Source of the DNA: Sphingomonas carotinifaciens
Lineage (GTDB): Bacteria > Pseudomonadota > Alphaproteobacteria > Sphingomonadales > Sphingomonadaceae
Assembly: GCF_009789535.1 (NCBI RefSeq)
Contig: NZ_WSUT01000001.1
Coordinates: 248,001-312,000, forward strand
Direction of reading: 5' to 3'
Length of the DNA: 64,000 nucleotides
The translations under genes and the position numbers were made by a program. Positions 54,301 to 61,695 of this stretch are shown here, one piece after another. Numbering within the stretch: position 1 is the stretch's first letter; the number at the start of each line of letters is the position of its first letter. The notes beneath the pieces were generated by a model that saw only the letters and a program-made list of their open reading frames with translations, was not told where the DNA came from and did not search any database.

Positions 54301-54330
54301 GCGGGGCGGTCTTCTGATCGACCGTCCCGC
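54301..54330. terminator. Bidirectional terminator hairpin
   Basis: GCGGGGCGGTC (54301-54311) pairs with GACCGTCCCGC (54320-54330), 11 pairs with one G-U, loop of 8. It sits between the convergent ends of the entericidin (54291) and DUF4336 (54336) genes. Confidence 0.55.
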
Positions 54331-54335
54331 TCCGC

Positions 54336-55178
54336 TTATCCGGTTATCCAGCGGAGCGCCTGCCGCAATCGCGCGGCACCGTCCCGGTCGAACCATGCGC
54401 CATGCGCGAAGATCACCCGCTCCGGCGTCAGCGCCAGCATCGCGCGCAGCGTCGCAGCGACCTCGCCATAACGCAGGTAGAGCGCCAGCCGCAGATAGCG
54501 CGGCGTCCCTCCCGCCTCTGTTCCGGCCAGTCGCGAAAACACGCGGGTGGCGGTCGGCAGACGCCGTGACCGCAGATGCTGCACCAGATCGGTCAGCATC
54601 AGCGTGCGCGAGGCGCGGTGGAACAGATAGACCTCGGCAAAGCCCGCACCGCGGATCACCCCCTGTTCGATCTCACTCCGCCACGCGTCCGGCGCCTCTT
54701 CGGCCAGATCATGGTCGATCCGAAGACCGGCGGCACGCACCTGACGCCGATCGCGCAGGCCCGGCGCCCCCCAGGTCACCGCATCCGGAAAGCGCGCCTG
54801 CCACCCGGCCACATAGGTCCAGTGCGCGATGTTGGGCGCCACCAGATGCCGGACGGGCCCGAGCGGCTGCAACGCCGCGATCAGCGCATCGGTCACCTGT
54901 GTCGGGGAATGCAGCAGCAGGTCGCCATTATCCAGCCGTACCACCGTCATGCGCACCGGCATCGGGATGCCGCCCGGATGCATCGGCCCGCTGTCGACGA
55001 TCCAGACATTCTCGGCGACCGGCTTGGGCGTGTCGAGCGGCGGATAGGTCGCGGCTTCGTCCGCATCATCCTCGGGGCCGGGATCGCGACCACCCCCGCG
55101 AAGGGCGCTGGCGAGCAACAGCGCCGCCCCGCCCGCCAGTGCCATCCCGGCGACTTTTCCGGTAGAGTTGATCCGCAT
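54336..55178 (-). CDS. DUF4336 domain protein, metallo-beta-lactamase-like
   Basis: 280 residues from ATG 55178. N-terminal hydrophobic anchor (KVAGMALAGGAALLLASALRG). The rest fits DUF4336: ENVWIVDSGPM, RMTVVRLDNGDLLLHSPTQV, LVAPNIAHWTYVAGWQARFPDAVTWGAPGL, and RVIFAHGAWFDRDG. The family has a metallo-beta-lactamase-like fold, but the classical HxHxDH metal motif is not visible. Function unknown. Confidence 0.8.
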   Translation of the reverse strand: MRINSTGKVAGMALAGGAALLLASALRGGGRDPGPEDDADEAATYPPLDTPKPVAENVWIVDSGPMHPGGIPMPVRMTVVRLDNGDLLLHSPTQVTDALIAALQPLGPVRHLVAPNIAHWTYVAGWQARFPDAVTWGAPGLRDRRQVRAAGLRIDHDLAEEAPDAWRSEIEQGVIRGAGFAEVYLFHRASRTLMLTDLVQHLRSRRLPTATRVFSRLAGTEAGGTPRYLRLALYLRYGEVAATLRAMLALTPERVIFAHGAWFDRDGAARLRQALRWITG

Positions 55179-55279
55179 CGCATTCGCTCCGGCCTGTGGC
55201 CAACGGGATCGCGGCACGCCCCCTCTTGGTTCCACAACTACGGATACCATTCGGTCGTATGGCGCCCCCGAAGCGACGA

Positions 55280-55636
55280 TCAGAGCCCGACCAGCTCGCG
55301 CAGCACCGCCAGCACGCGCCGCTCGTTCGTCGGCTTGCCGGCATTGGGCACGTCGGCCAGGATCGCACCGCCGAAATCCTGCGGACGATGATGCGCGCTG
55401 GCCAGAGCGAACGGCACGCCCCGCGCCGCCAGGGCCTCGGCCACCGGTGTCACCAGTTCGCCGCCCAGATTGACGTCGAGCAGCGCGACGGTGGGGCGTT
55501 CCTCGTCCAGCAGTTGCAGCGCATCCTGAACGCTGGGCACCGGACCCAGCACCTGCCAGCCATGGCTTTCCAGCATCAACTGAAGGTCCAGCGCGATCAG
55601 ATATTCGTCTTCAACAACCAGAACCGATTTGCGCAT
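55280..55636 (-). CDS. Single-domain response regulator
   Basis: 118 residues, receiver only. VVEDEYLIALDLQ acidic residues, phospho-acceptor Asp in VALLDVNLGGE, and Lys in AGKPTN. Where related receivers read FATGY this one reads PFALASAHH, so the Thr is replaced by Ser and the motif is altered. Ten nt downstream of the HWE kinase gene and in the same direction, hence its likely partner. Confidence 0.9.
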   Translation of the reverse strand: MRKSVLVVEDEYLIALDLQLMLESHGWQVLGPVPSVQDALQLLDEERPTVALLDVNLGGELVTPVAEALAARGVPFALASAHHRPQDFGGAILADVPNAGKPTNERRVLAVLRELVGL

Positions 55637-55645
55637 GGACGGCCT

Positions 55646-56650
55646 TCAACGCGACAGAGGGGCACTCCCAAGCGGAATGACGATCTGCGCGCGGAAACCG
55701 CCGATCGCATAATCCTGTTCCACCGTGCCGCGCAGTCCGTAGCTGGTCGTCGCCTCGATCAGGCGGGTGCCGTACCCCGTCGTGGTCGGCGGCGTGACGG
55801 CGGGACCGTCGCTTTCCGCCCAGTCCAGCCGCAGCGCGGTTCCCGCATCCTCCACCTGCCAGCCGATGCGCAACCGCCCGTCCGGCACCGACAGCGCGCC
55901 GTGCTTGGCGGCGTTGGTCGCCAGTTCGTGCAGCACCAGCGCCAGCGATCCGATGATGTGGGGCCCCAGTTCGACCGGGGCGCCCGGTACCATTACCACC
56001 GCCTCCGGATTGTCGCGGTACGGCTCCATGATGCGATCGAGGAGTTCTGCCACCCCGCTCGATCCCTGTTCGGCAAAGGACAGGTCCTGTGCCTCGGCCA
56101 GCGCGCCGAACCGGCCGAGAAAGGCGTCGCGATATTCCTCCGCCGTCCGCCCCGCCGTCGGCGTTTGCCGCGCGATCGACTGCGCCACCCCCAGCAGGTT
56201 CTTGATGCGGTGGCGCAACTCGCCGAACAGCATGTCCTTTGCCACGTCATTGCGGATGCGGTCGGTCGCATCGACGATCGACAACAGCAGCGAATGGCTG
56301 AGCCCGTCCGGATGGTACAATGTCCGCGCGGTCAGCAGCATGGTACGCCGCCCGAGCCGCGGGAAATCATGCTCGACCCGGTAATTGACCACCGCGTTCG
56401 CTCTGGGGATCACGTCTTCCAGCAGGCGGCGGAGTTCGGGAATATCCCACTGGCCGTTGCCGAGCGTGTACAGGCGCCGCCCGATCGTATCGTCCCGCTC
56501 CACCCCGAACGTGTTCAGAAAGGCGCGGCTGGCGTTCTGAACACACAGATTGCCGTCCAGCACCAGCATCGGATCGGCGACGGTATCGACGATACCCTGC
56601 AACTGCACATGCCCGGTGCGCAGCACGCGGTACAGGTCTTCCATGTTCAT
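55646..56650 (-). CDS. PAS-HWE sensor histidine kinase
   Basis: 334 residues, soluble. PAS about 15-125 (QGIVDTVADPMLVLDGNLCVQNAS, ending SIVDATDRI). HWE/HisKA2 kinase about 138-330: phospho-His in ELRHRIKNLLGVAQSIARQ, HELATNAAKHGAL, WAESDGP for the WxE, and TGYGTRLIEATTSYGL. It probably passes phosphate to the receiver encoded just downstream, and perhaps to a PhyR-type regulator elsewhere. In line with the thioesterase gene upstream (18 nt). Confidence 0.92.
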   Translation of the reverse strand: MNMEDLYRVLRTGHVQLQGIVDTVADPMLVLDGNLCVQNASRAFLNTFGVERDDTIGRRLYTLGNGQWDIPELRRLLEDVIPRANAVVNYRVEHDFPRLGRRTMLLTARTLYHPDGLSHSLLLSIVDATDRIRNDVAKDMLFGELRHRIKNLLGVAQSIARQTPTAGRTAEEYRDAFLGRFGALAEAQDLSFAEQGSSGVAELLDRIMEPYRDNPEAVVMVPGAPVELGPHIIGSLALVLHELATNAAKHGALSVPDGRLRIGWQVEDAGTALRLDWAESDGPAVTPPTTTGYGTRLIEATTSYGLRGTVEQDYAIGGFRAQIVIPLGSAPLSR

Positions 56651-56668
56651 GCCGGTATGCTCGCGCGG

Positions 56669-57079
56669 TCAGTCTGCTGCGGTTGTCGGAAAGAAGCGCT
56701 CCACGACGTCGCGCGCCAGTCGGGCGGGGCGAAAGGTCTTGGCATCGATGCAGCACCAGCTGGACCGGACTTCGGCCAGCACATCCTCGCCGCGCCGGAT
56801 GATGGTGTTGTAGAAGGCGCGCGCCCCTTCCACCTTTTCCAAAAGGACGGTGGCGATCACATCGTCCCCCAGATAGGTGGGGCGGCGATAGGTGATCTCG
56901 TGCTTGAGTGCCACCCACAGATGCCGGGCGACCGCATCCGCCGGGGCCAGCGATCGCCAATGATCGATCACCGCATTCTGTACCCAGTTCAGGTAGCTGG
57001 CGTTGTTGACGTGCCCCATGAAGTCGATGTCCGACGGCTGGACCGGCACGGAATAGCGAAATGGCGCCGCATTGCTCAT
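56669..57079 (-). CDS. Acyl-CoA thioesterase, 4-hydroxybenzoyl-CoA thioesterase family
   Basis: 136 residues of a single hotdog fold. DIDFMGHVNNASYLNWVQNA holds the catalytic Asp and the helix start, then HEITYRRPTYLGDDVIATVLLEKVEG and AFYNTIIRRGEDVLAEVRSSWCCID. Hydrolyses acyl-CoA in the cytosol; chain specificity unknown. First gene of a possible operon with the PAS-HWE kinase and receiver. Confidence 0.9.
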   Translation of the reverse strand: MSNAAPFRYSVPVQPSDIDFMGHVNNASYLNWVQNAVIDHWRSLAPADAVARHLWVALKHEITYRRPTYLGDDVIATVLLEKVEGARAFYNTIIRRGEDVLAEVRSSWCCIDAKTFRPARLARDVVERFFPTTAAD

Positions 57080-57165
57080 GGGTACAGGATTAGCATGCAG
57101 GGCTGCGAACAGATAGCGTTATCGGCTTTGGGCCGCACAGGATCAGCTTGGGCGCAAGAGGTTAA

Positions 57166-57192
57166 GCCCGGGCCGCATCAGGCGGCCCGGGC
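57166..57192 (-). terminator. Terminator hairpin of the CsbD gene
   Basis: GCCCGGGCCGC (57166-57176) and GCGGCCCGGGC (57182-57192) form a perfect 11-bp stem with a 5-nt loop, 7 nt past the CsbD stop codon. On the minus strand it is followed by TTAACCTCTT. Confidence 0.65.
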
Positions 57193-57199
57193 CCGTCAC

Positions 57200-57481
57200 T
57201 CACTTGCCGCGGAGCGTGTTCGCAATGGCAAGGCCGATCACGCCGACCAGTGCGGCGGTGGCATAGGGGCGCGCCTTGGCGAAACCCGTCGCCTTGTCGA
57301 TCACCGGGCCGGGGTTGGCGATCGCGTCCTTGGCGGCACCGGCAACCTGCTTGGCGTTGCCGATGATCTGGTCGGCCACACCCTCATTCTCGATCTGCTT
57401 GTCGCCGATCGCCTTGCCGATGCCTTCCTTGACGTTGCCGCCCAGATCCTGCGCTTCGCCCTTCAGGGTGGTCGTGTTCAT
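57200..57481 (-). CDS. CsbD family stress protein with C-terminal hydrophobic segment
   Basis: 93 residues from ATG 57481 (CGGAGG upstream). CsbD core: LKGEAQDLGGNVKEGIGKAIGDKQIENEG and QIIGNAKQVAGAAKD. It is followed by ARPYATAALVGVIGLAIANTLRGK, a likely membrane helix not present in minimal CsbD proteins. CsbD proteins are general-stress induced; molecular role unknown. No GGAAC-type promoter was found upstream. Confidence 0.9.
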   Translation of the reverse strand: MNTTTLKGEAQDLGGNVKEGIGKAIGDKQIENEGVADQIIGNAKQVAGAAKDAIANPGPVIDKATGFAKARPYATAALVGVIGLAIANTLRGK

Positions 57482-57569
57482 GATGGTGCCTCCGTATGCT
57501 AGGGTAATGGAACGGGATGCGTAACGATTGAAATGCGGGGAAGTCTCGCCGCGATGCGGTAAATTTGCC

Positions 57570-58244
57570 TTACCCGGCGATATTGCCCAGCGGCGAACCC
57601 GCGTAATCCGCCAGCAGTGCCGCGACATCGTCATAGATCGCCACCGCCCCCGCCTGGGTCAGCACATCGTCGGCAAACCCGCCCGAGCGGACCGCGACCG
57701 CTGCGATGCCGCATCGGCCCGCGGCCTCGATGTCATAGGGGGTGTCGCCGACGACGATCACCGCATCCGCCGGCGTGTCGGGCAGCTTGTCCAGCGCCGC
57801 GGCGAAGATATCCGGCGCGGGCTTGGTCCGCGCGACGTCGTCGCCGCTGGTCGTCTCCGCGACCAGGTCGCGCACGCCGAGCAGGTCCAGATAATGATCC
57901 AGTTCGTTTCGCGATGCCGAGGAGGCCAGCACCACCGACTGGCCGAGACCATGGGCATGGGCCAGCAGGTCATGGGCCCGTGCGAACGGCTTCGCCCGGT
58001 CCAGATATTTCTCCTTGAAGATCCTGCCATGCGCTTCGCCCAGGCGCGTCACGCCGTCTTCGTCCAGGTCGGGCAACAGGCTTGGCACCAGCATGTCGGT
58101 GCCCTTGCCGATCTGGTCGTGGATCGCCTGTCGGTCGAGGCGCGCACCGATGCCGGCGAACGCCTCCTCCCAGGCCAGCACGTGCAGGTCGTTTGAATCG
58201 ATCAGCGTCCCGTCGATGTCGAAAAGAATGGCCTTGATCGGCAT
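57570..58244 (-). CDS. HAD-family hydrolase (phosphatase-like)
   Basis: 224 residues. Motif I FDIDGTLIDSND (nucleophile and acid Asp), motif II VLASSAS, motif III Lys in ARTKPAPDIF and motif IV VVGDTPYDIEAAG. The helical cap (about 18-85) is that of phosphoglycolate phosphatase or beta-phosphoglucomutase relatives. Cytosolic phosphatase; substrate unknown. Single gene. Confidence 0.9.
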   Translation of the reverse strand: MPIKAILFDIDGTLIDSNDLHVLAWEEAFAGIGARLDRQAIHDQIGKGTDMLVPSLLPDLDEDGVTRLGEAHGRIFKEKYLDRAKPFARAHDLLAHAHGLGQSVVLASSASRNELDHYLDLLGVRDLVAETTSGDDVARTKPAPDIFAAALDKLPDTPADAVIVVGDTPYDIEAAGRCGIAAVAVRSGGFADDVLTQAGAVAIYDDVAALLADYAGSPLGNIAG

Positions 58245-58375
58245 GGTCGCAGGTCCTGACGTGCACGGGGGGAAAGGAGCAGAACGACCCGGGGCCGTGC
58301 CTGTTCACCAAAGAAACGGTCGCACGGCCGAAGATTTCGCTTTCCCCGGTGAAGCAAGTGACTCATAGAATCCGC

Positions 58376-58822
58376 ATGCCGATCCGTCCTGAAAACCGAT
58401 GGCTCTACCCGATCGACTGGCAACAGCTTTCCCATTCGGTGCGCTTCACGCGTGCGGGTGCGCGGTGCGAACGCTGTGCGCGGCCGCATCGGCGGCGGGT
58501 GGCGCATCTGGGCGACGGGCGCTGGTGGGACGCGGGCGCGGCGTGCTGGCGCTCGGACCGGGGCAAGCGGGTGGCGATCAAGGGCGGCTTTACGCTGGCC
58601 GCGGTGCGCATGACCTATGTCGTGCTGGCCTGCGCGCATCTCGACCATGATCCCGGCAACAACGCGCCCGCCAATCTGAAGGCGCTGTGCCAGCGTTGCC
58701 ACATGCTCCACGACGCGGCCGAGCATCGCTGGCAACGCTGGTGGAACGTCTATCGCCGGCGCGGCATCCGCGACCTGTACGAGGATCCGCGCATCACCCG
58801 CGCCCGCCTGGCATCGCGCTAG
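58376..58822 (+). CDS. HNH-like zinc-binding protein
   Basis: 148 residues from ATG 58376 (58349 also open). One Cys pair, RCERCARPH, and a second cluster, ACAHLDHDPGNNAPANLKALCQRCHMLHD, reproduce the HNH pattern (His-x-Asp-His...Asn...Cys-x2-Cys-His...His). The C-terminus is basic (WQRWWNVYRRRG). It may be a nuclease of phage or restriction type, but it stands alone with no mobile element beside it. Convergent with NDH-2, sharing 4 nt. Confidence 0.75.
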   Translation: MPIRPENRWLYPIDWQQLSHSVRFTRAGARCERCARPHRRRVAHLGDGRWWDAGAACWRSDRGKRVAIKGGFTLAAVRMTYVVLACAHLDHDPGNNAPANLKALCQRCHMLHDAAEHRWQRWWNVYRRRGIRDLYEDPRITRARLASR

Positions 58823-60168
58823 TCGATCAGGCGCGCGCCGCGCTCGAAGGTGAAGTAGCGCCAGATCCACTGCGCCATCACCGAGGCCCGCCGCTCGAAC
58901 CCGATCAGCAGATAGACGTGCACAATCGACCATAGCAGCCATGCGGCGCGGCCGGTCAGGGTGAAGCGGCCATAAACATAGACCGCGGCATGGCGCCCGA
59001 TCACCGCAGTGTCGCCGCGCGTGCGATAGCGATAGGGTGGCGGCGGGCCCGCCTTGCGCAGGGCACGGCCGAGATGATGGCCCTGCTGCTGCGCCACCTG
59101 TGCCAGCGCGGGCAGCGGCGCGCCGTCCTGCCGGAACAGCGCCACGTCGCCCAGCGCATAGATGTCGCGCTGCCCCGTCACCGCCAGGTTGCCGTCGACC
59201 GCGATCCTGCCGCCGCGGTCGTCCGTGCCGCCGATCCAGGCGGCGCCTTCCGCGGCGCGTATCCCGGCGCCCCACACCACGTTCGCCGCCTCGATCCGCT
59301 CCCCCGACACAACGACCGCCCCGTCCTCGATCCGCTCCACCGCCCCGCCAAGCCGCACCTCCACCCCCATCCGGCGCAGCCTTTTCGCCGCATAGTCCCC
59401 CAGCTTCTCCGGAAACGCCCCCAACAGCCGCGGCCCCGCCTCCACCAGGATCACCCGCGCCGCCGCAGGGTCGATATGCCGGAAGTCCCCCCTGAGCGTG
59501 TAGCGGGCAAGTTCCGCGGTCGTCCCTGCCATCTCCACCCCGGTCGGACCGCCCCCCACCACCACGATCGTCATCAACGCCGCCCGCCGCCCCGGATCGC
59601 CACAATGCTCCGCCTCCTCGAACGCCCTCAACAGGCGCGCGCGGATCGTGCGGGCATCCGCGATCGATTTGGGTGCGGGGGCGAGGGGAGCCCACTCGGG
59701 GTGCGCGAAGTAGTTGTAGGCCGATCCGGTCGCCAGCACGAGCTGATCGAAGGGCAGGTCCGCGCCGTCAGCCAGCTTCACCGTCCGCCCCGCCGTATCG
59801 ACCCCGGTGACATCGGCGAGCACGACATCGACATTCCGCGCGCGCGCCAGCACCCGGCGGATCGGCGCGGCGATATCGGCCGGCGACAGCGCCGCCGTCG
59901 ACACCTGATACAACAGCGGCTGGAACAGATGATGGTTGCGCCGGTCGACCAGCGTGACCTGCGCCTCGGCCCCTGCCAACGCCCGCGCACAAGCCAGCCC
60001 CCCAAACCCGCCCCCAACAATAACAATGCGCCGCCCGCGGCAGGCGCTTGGCGGCGTTCCGCCCTGCTGGATTGTCCGTGCGATCGTTCGTCTCCCATGC
60101 TGTCGGACCCGCGTCCCGTTCTGATCCGCGATCGCGCGGACGCCTGGCATCACCTGGATCATGATCAT
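58819..60168 (-). CDS. ndh: Type II NADH:quinone oxidoreductase (NDH-2)
   Basis: 449 residues. FAD-binding RIVIVGGGFGGLACARAL, HHLFQPLLYQVSTAALSP, second Rossmann TIVVVGGGPTGVEMAGTTAEL for NADH, DIYALGDVALFRQDG, and a C-terminal amphipathic/hydrophobic region (GRAAWLLWSIVHVYLLIGF) for membrane attachment. It oxidises NADH and reduces quinone without pumping protons. The first 45 residues before the FAD motif are longer than usual, so the true start may lie downstream of 60168. Confidence 0.9.
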   Translation of the reverse strand: MIMIQVMPGVRAIADQNGTRVRQHGRRTIARTIQQGGTPPSACRGRRIVIVGGGFGGLACARALAGAEAQVTLVDRRNHHLFQPLLYQVSTAALSPADIAAPIRRVLARARNVDVVLADVTGVDTAGRTVKLADGADLPFDQLVLATGSAYNYFAHPEWAPLAPAPKSIADARTIRARLLRAFEEAEHCGDPGRRAALMTIVVVGGGPTGVEMAGTTAELARYTLRGDFRHIDPAAARVILVEAGPRLLGAFPEKLGDYAAKRLRRMGVEVRLGGAVERIEDGAVVVSGERIEAANVVWGAGIRAAEGAAWIGGTDDRGGRIAVDGNLAVTGQRDIYALGDVALFRQDGAPLPALAQVAQQQGHHLGRALRKAGPPPPYRYRTRGDTAVIGRHAAVYVYGRFTLTGRAAWLLWSIVHVYLLIGFERRASVMAQWIWRYFTFERGARLID

Positions 60169-60233
60169 GCGCCGGAACGCGCCACCTATCCGGCTAAGCT
60201 AATGTAGTTGAACAAGAATTGTCTGCACCCGCC

Positions 60234-60258
60234 TGAACTGCACCCTGCCCGTTGCGTT
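60234..60258 (+). promoter_or_regulatory. Candidate EcfG-type promoter for the small hydrophilic protein genes
   Basis: TGAAC (60234-60238), 16 nt, CGTT (60255-60258): one mismatch from GGAAC-N16/17-CGTT, 43 nt before the ATG at 60302. Confidence 0.45.
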
Positions 60259-60301
60259 TCAATGCGGTTGATATGTTTCACGCTCATGATGGAGGATGGC
60301 C

Positions 60302-60445
60302 ATGACCGATCACAAGAAGAAGGGCGATTTCCACAAGAACGGCAAGGACGATATCGGCGGCAATGCCAAGCAGGACAATGACCGCAACCCCGACGATCAC
60401 AGCCGCACCGGCGGGCAGAATGCCGGTCATGGCGGACATAAATAA
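60302..60445 (+). CDS. 47-residue His/Lys/Asp-rich hydrophilic peptide
   Basis: A short reading frame with a strong ribosome site (GGAGG, 6 nt before ATG 60302). The product, MTDHKKKGDFHKNGKDDIGG at the start and DHSRTGGQNAGHGGHK at the end, is extremely hydrophilic, with 7 His and many Lys, Asp, Asn and Gly, and no hydrophobic core. It is expected to be disordered. It resembles small sphingomonad proteins found near stress genes. A TGAAC-N16-CGTT promoter candidate lies upstream. A metal-binding or desiccation role is conceivable only. Confidence 0.7.
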   Translation: MTDHKKKGDFHKNGKDDIGGNAKQDNDRNPDDHSRTGGQNAGHGGHK

Positions 60446-60477
60446 CGTCCTTCGAAAACGCTGAAGTGGAGATCGAC

Positions 60478-60666
60478 ATGGCGCAGAAAGGTGCGGGTGG
60501 AAATCCCGGGGCGATTACTGCCAAGGGGGGGGACGGGGCGAGGGGCAGTCTGGGGACCGGTCGCGGCGGCGGTACGGGGACGGGTGCGAAGAAAACGGCC
60601 ACCAAGAAGTCGCCCGACAAGGGCGAGGACGGCAAAGACAATTCGGGCGGCGGTCATCTGGATTAG
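60478..60666 (+). CDS. 62-residue Gly/Lys-rich hydrophilic protein
   Basis: From ATG 60478 with GGAG upstream; 60466 is also in frame. Sequence features: MAQKGAGGNPGAITAKGGDG, a GTGRGGGTGTG run, and a charged tail KKSPDKGEDGKDNSGGGHLD. No hydrophobic segment; predicted disordered. Only 32 nt after the preceding small gene, so probably co-transcribed. No family recognised. Confidence 0.6.
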   Translation: MAQKGAGGNPGAITAKGGDGARGSLGTGRGGGTGTGAKKTATKKSPDKGEDGKDNSGGGHLD

Positions 60667-60699
60667 TGTCGATCACCCGCACGCGTCGTAAGAGGCGCG

Positions 60700-61695
60700 A
60701 TGGCTGAACCGGCGCACACACTCGAACGCCAACAGGCCCTGGTCGATTTCGGCGATTTCGTGCTGGATTGCGACGATCTGCCGATCATCTTGGAAGAGGC
60801 AAGCCGCCTGATCGCCGGCGCTCTGCGGGCTGCGACGGCGACGATCGTGAAAGGCGAAGCCGACACAAGCGGGTCGGTCGAGGTGCCGATCCTTCTGCCG
60901 GGACGCAGGCTCTATGGCGTGTTGCGGGTCGAGCCGGATGTGGCCCGCCCGTTCGATCCGGCGGACATGCAGTTCCTGCGCCTGTGGGCGATCGCGCTCG
61001 GCCCGGTGATCGACCGGCTGGACAAGGCGCGCGCGCTGGAGCGGGCCACCACGCTCAACCGGTTGATCGTCGAGAATGCGCAAGACTATGCGCTGGTCTT
61101 CACCGACGCCGATGGCCGGATCGACGGCTGGTTGCCCGGCGCGCAGGCGGTGTTTGGCTGGACGGAGGCAGAGGCGATCGGCCAGTCCGACGCCATGCTG
61201 TTCACGCCGGAGGACCGCGCCGCGGGCGTGCCGCAATGGGAAATGGGCGTGGCGCGCCGCGACGGCCGGGCGCCGGATACGCGCTGGCATTGCCGCAAGG
61301 ATGGCAGCCGCGTCTTCATCAACGGCCAGACGACCGCGCTCCGGCACGACGACGGATCGATCGCCGGCTTCATGAAGATCGGGCAGGACGTCACCGCGCG
61401 CAAGCGGGTGGATGCGGCCCTCCAGGAAAGCGAGCTGCGCCTGGCCAGCATTCTGGACCAGGTGCCGATCGGCGTCGGCCTGTTCGATACCGACGGGCGC
61501 TTCACGCTGAAGAACCCGCAATTGCAGCACCTGATCGGCGACCGCATACCTTCATGCGATCCGGTGGAGGGGCAGCATTGGCAGGCGTTCGACGCGCAAG
61601 GCGATGCCGTGGCAGAGCAGGACTATCCCGGTGCCCGCGCACTGCGCGGGGAAAGAACCACCGTTCCGGTCGACTTCCGCCATGTCGGGGGTTGA
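60700..61695 (+). CDS. N-terminal part of a GAF/multi-PAS HWE kinase, ended by a frame change
   Basis: 331 residues before a stop at 61695. GAF-like domain 1-115 (LVDFGDFVLDCDDLPIILEEA, PILLPGRRLYGVLRV), PAS about 122-240 (ENAQDYALVFTDADGRIDGW, ending KIGQDVTARKRVDAAL) and the first two thirds of a second PAS (SILDQVPIGVGLFDTDGRF). It stops inside that PAS domain. The missing part continues at once in the next frame (61682-63172). Deleting one G from the GGGGG run at 61687-61691 would fuse both into one kinase of about 823 residues. Confidence 0.8.
   Translation: MAEPAHTLERQQALVDFGDFVLDCDDLPIILEEASRLIAGALRAATATIVKGEADTSGSVEVPILLPGRRLYGVLRVEPDVARPFDPADMQFLRLWAIALGPVIDRLDKARALERATTLNRLIVENAQDYALVFTDADGRIDGWLPGAQAVFGWTEAEAIGQSDAMLFTPEDRAAGVPQWEMGVARRDGRAPDTRWHCRKDGSRVFINGQTTALRHDDGSIAGFMKIGQDVTARKRVDAALQESELRLASILDQVPIGVGLFDTDGRFTLKNPQLQHLIGDRIPSCDPVEGQHWQAFDAQGDAVAEQDYPGARALRGERTTVPVDFRHVGG

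Noticed and set aside
55196..57502. A 768-codon plus-strand frame
   Set aside because: Antisense of receiver, PAS-HWE kinase, thioesterase and CsbD genes, all with conserved motifs on the minus strand.
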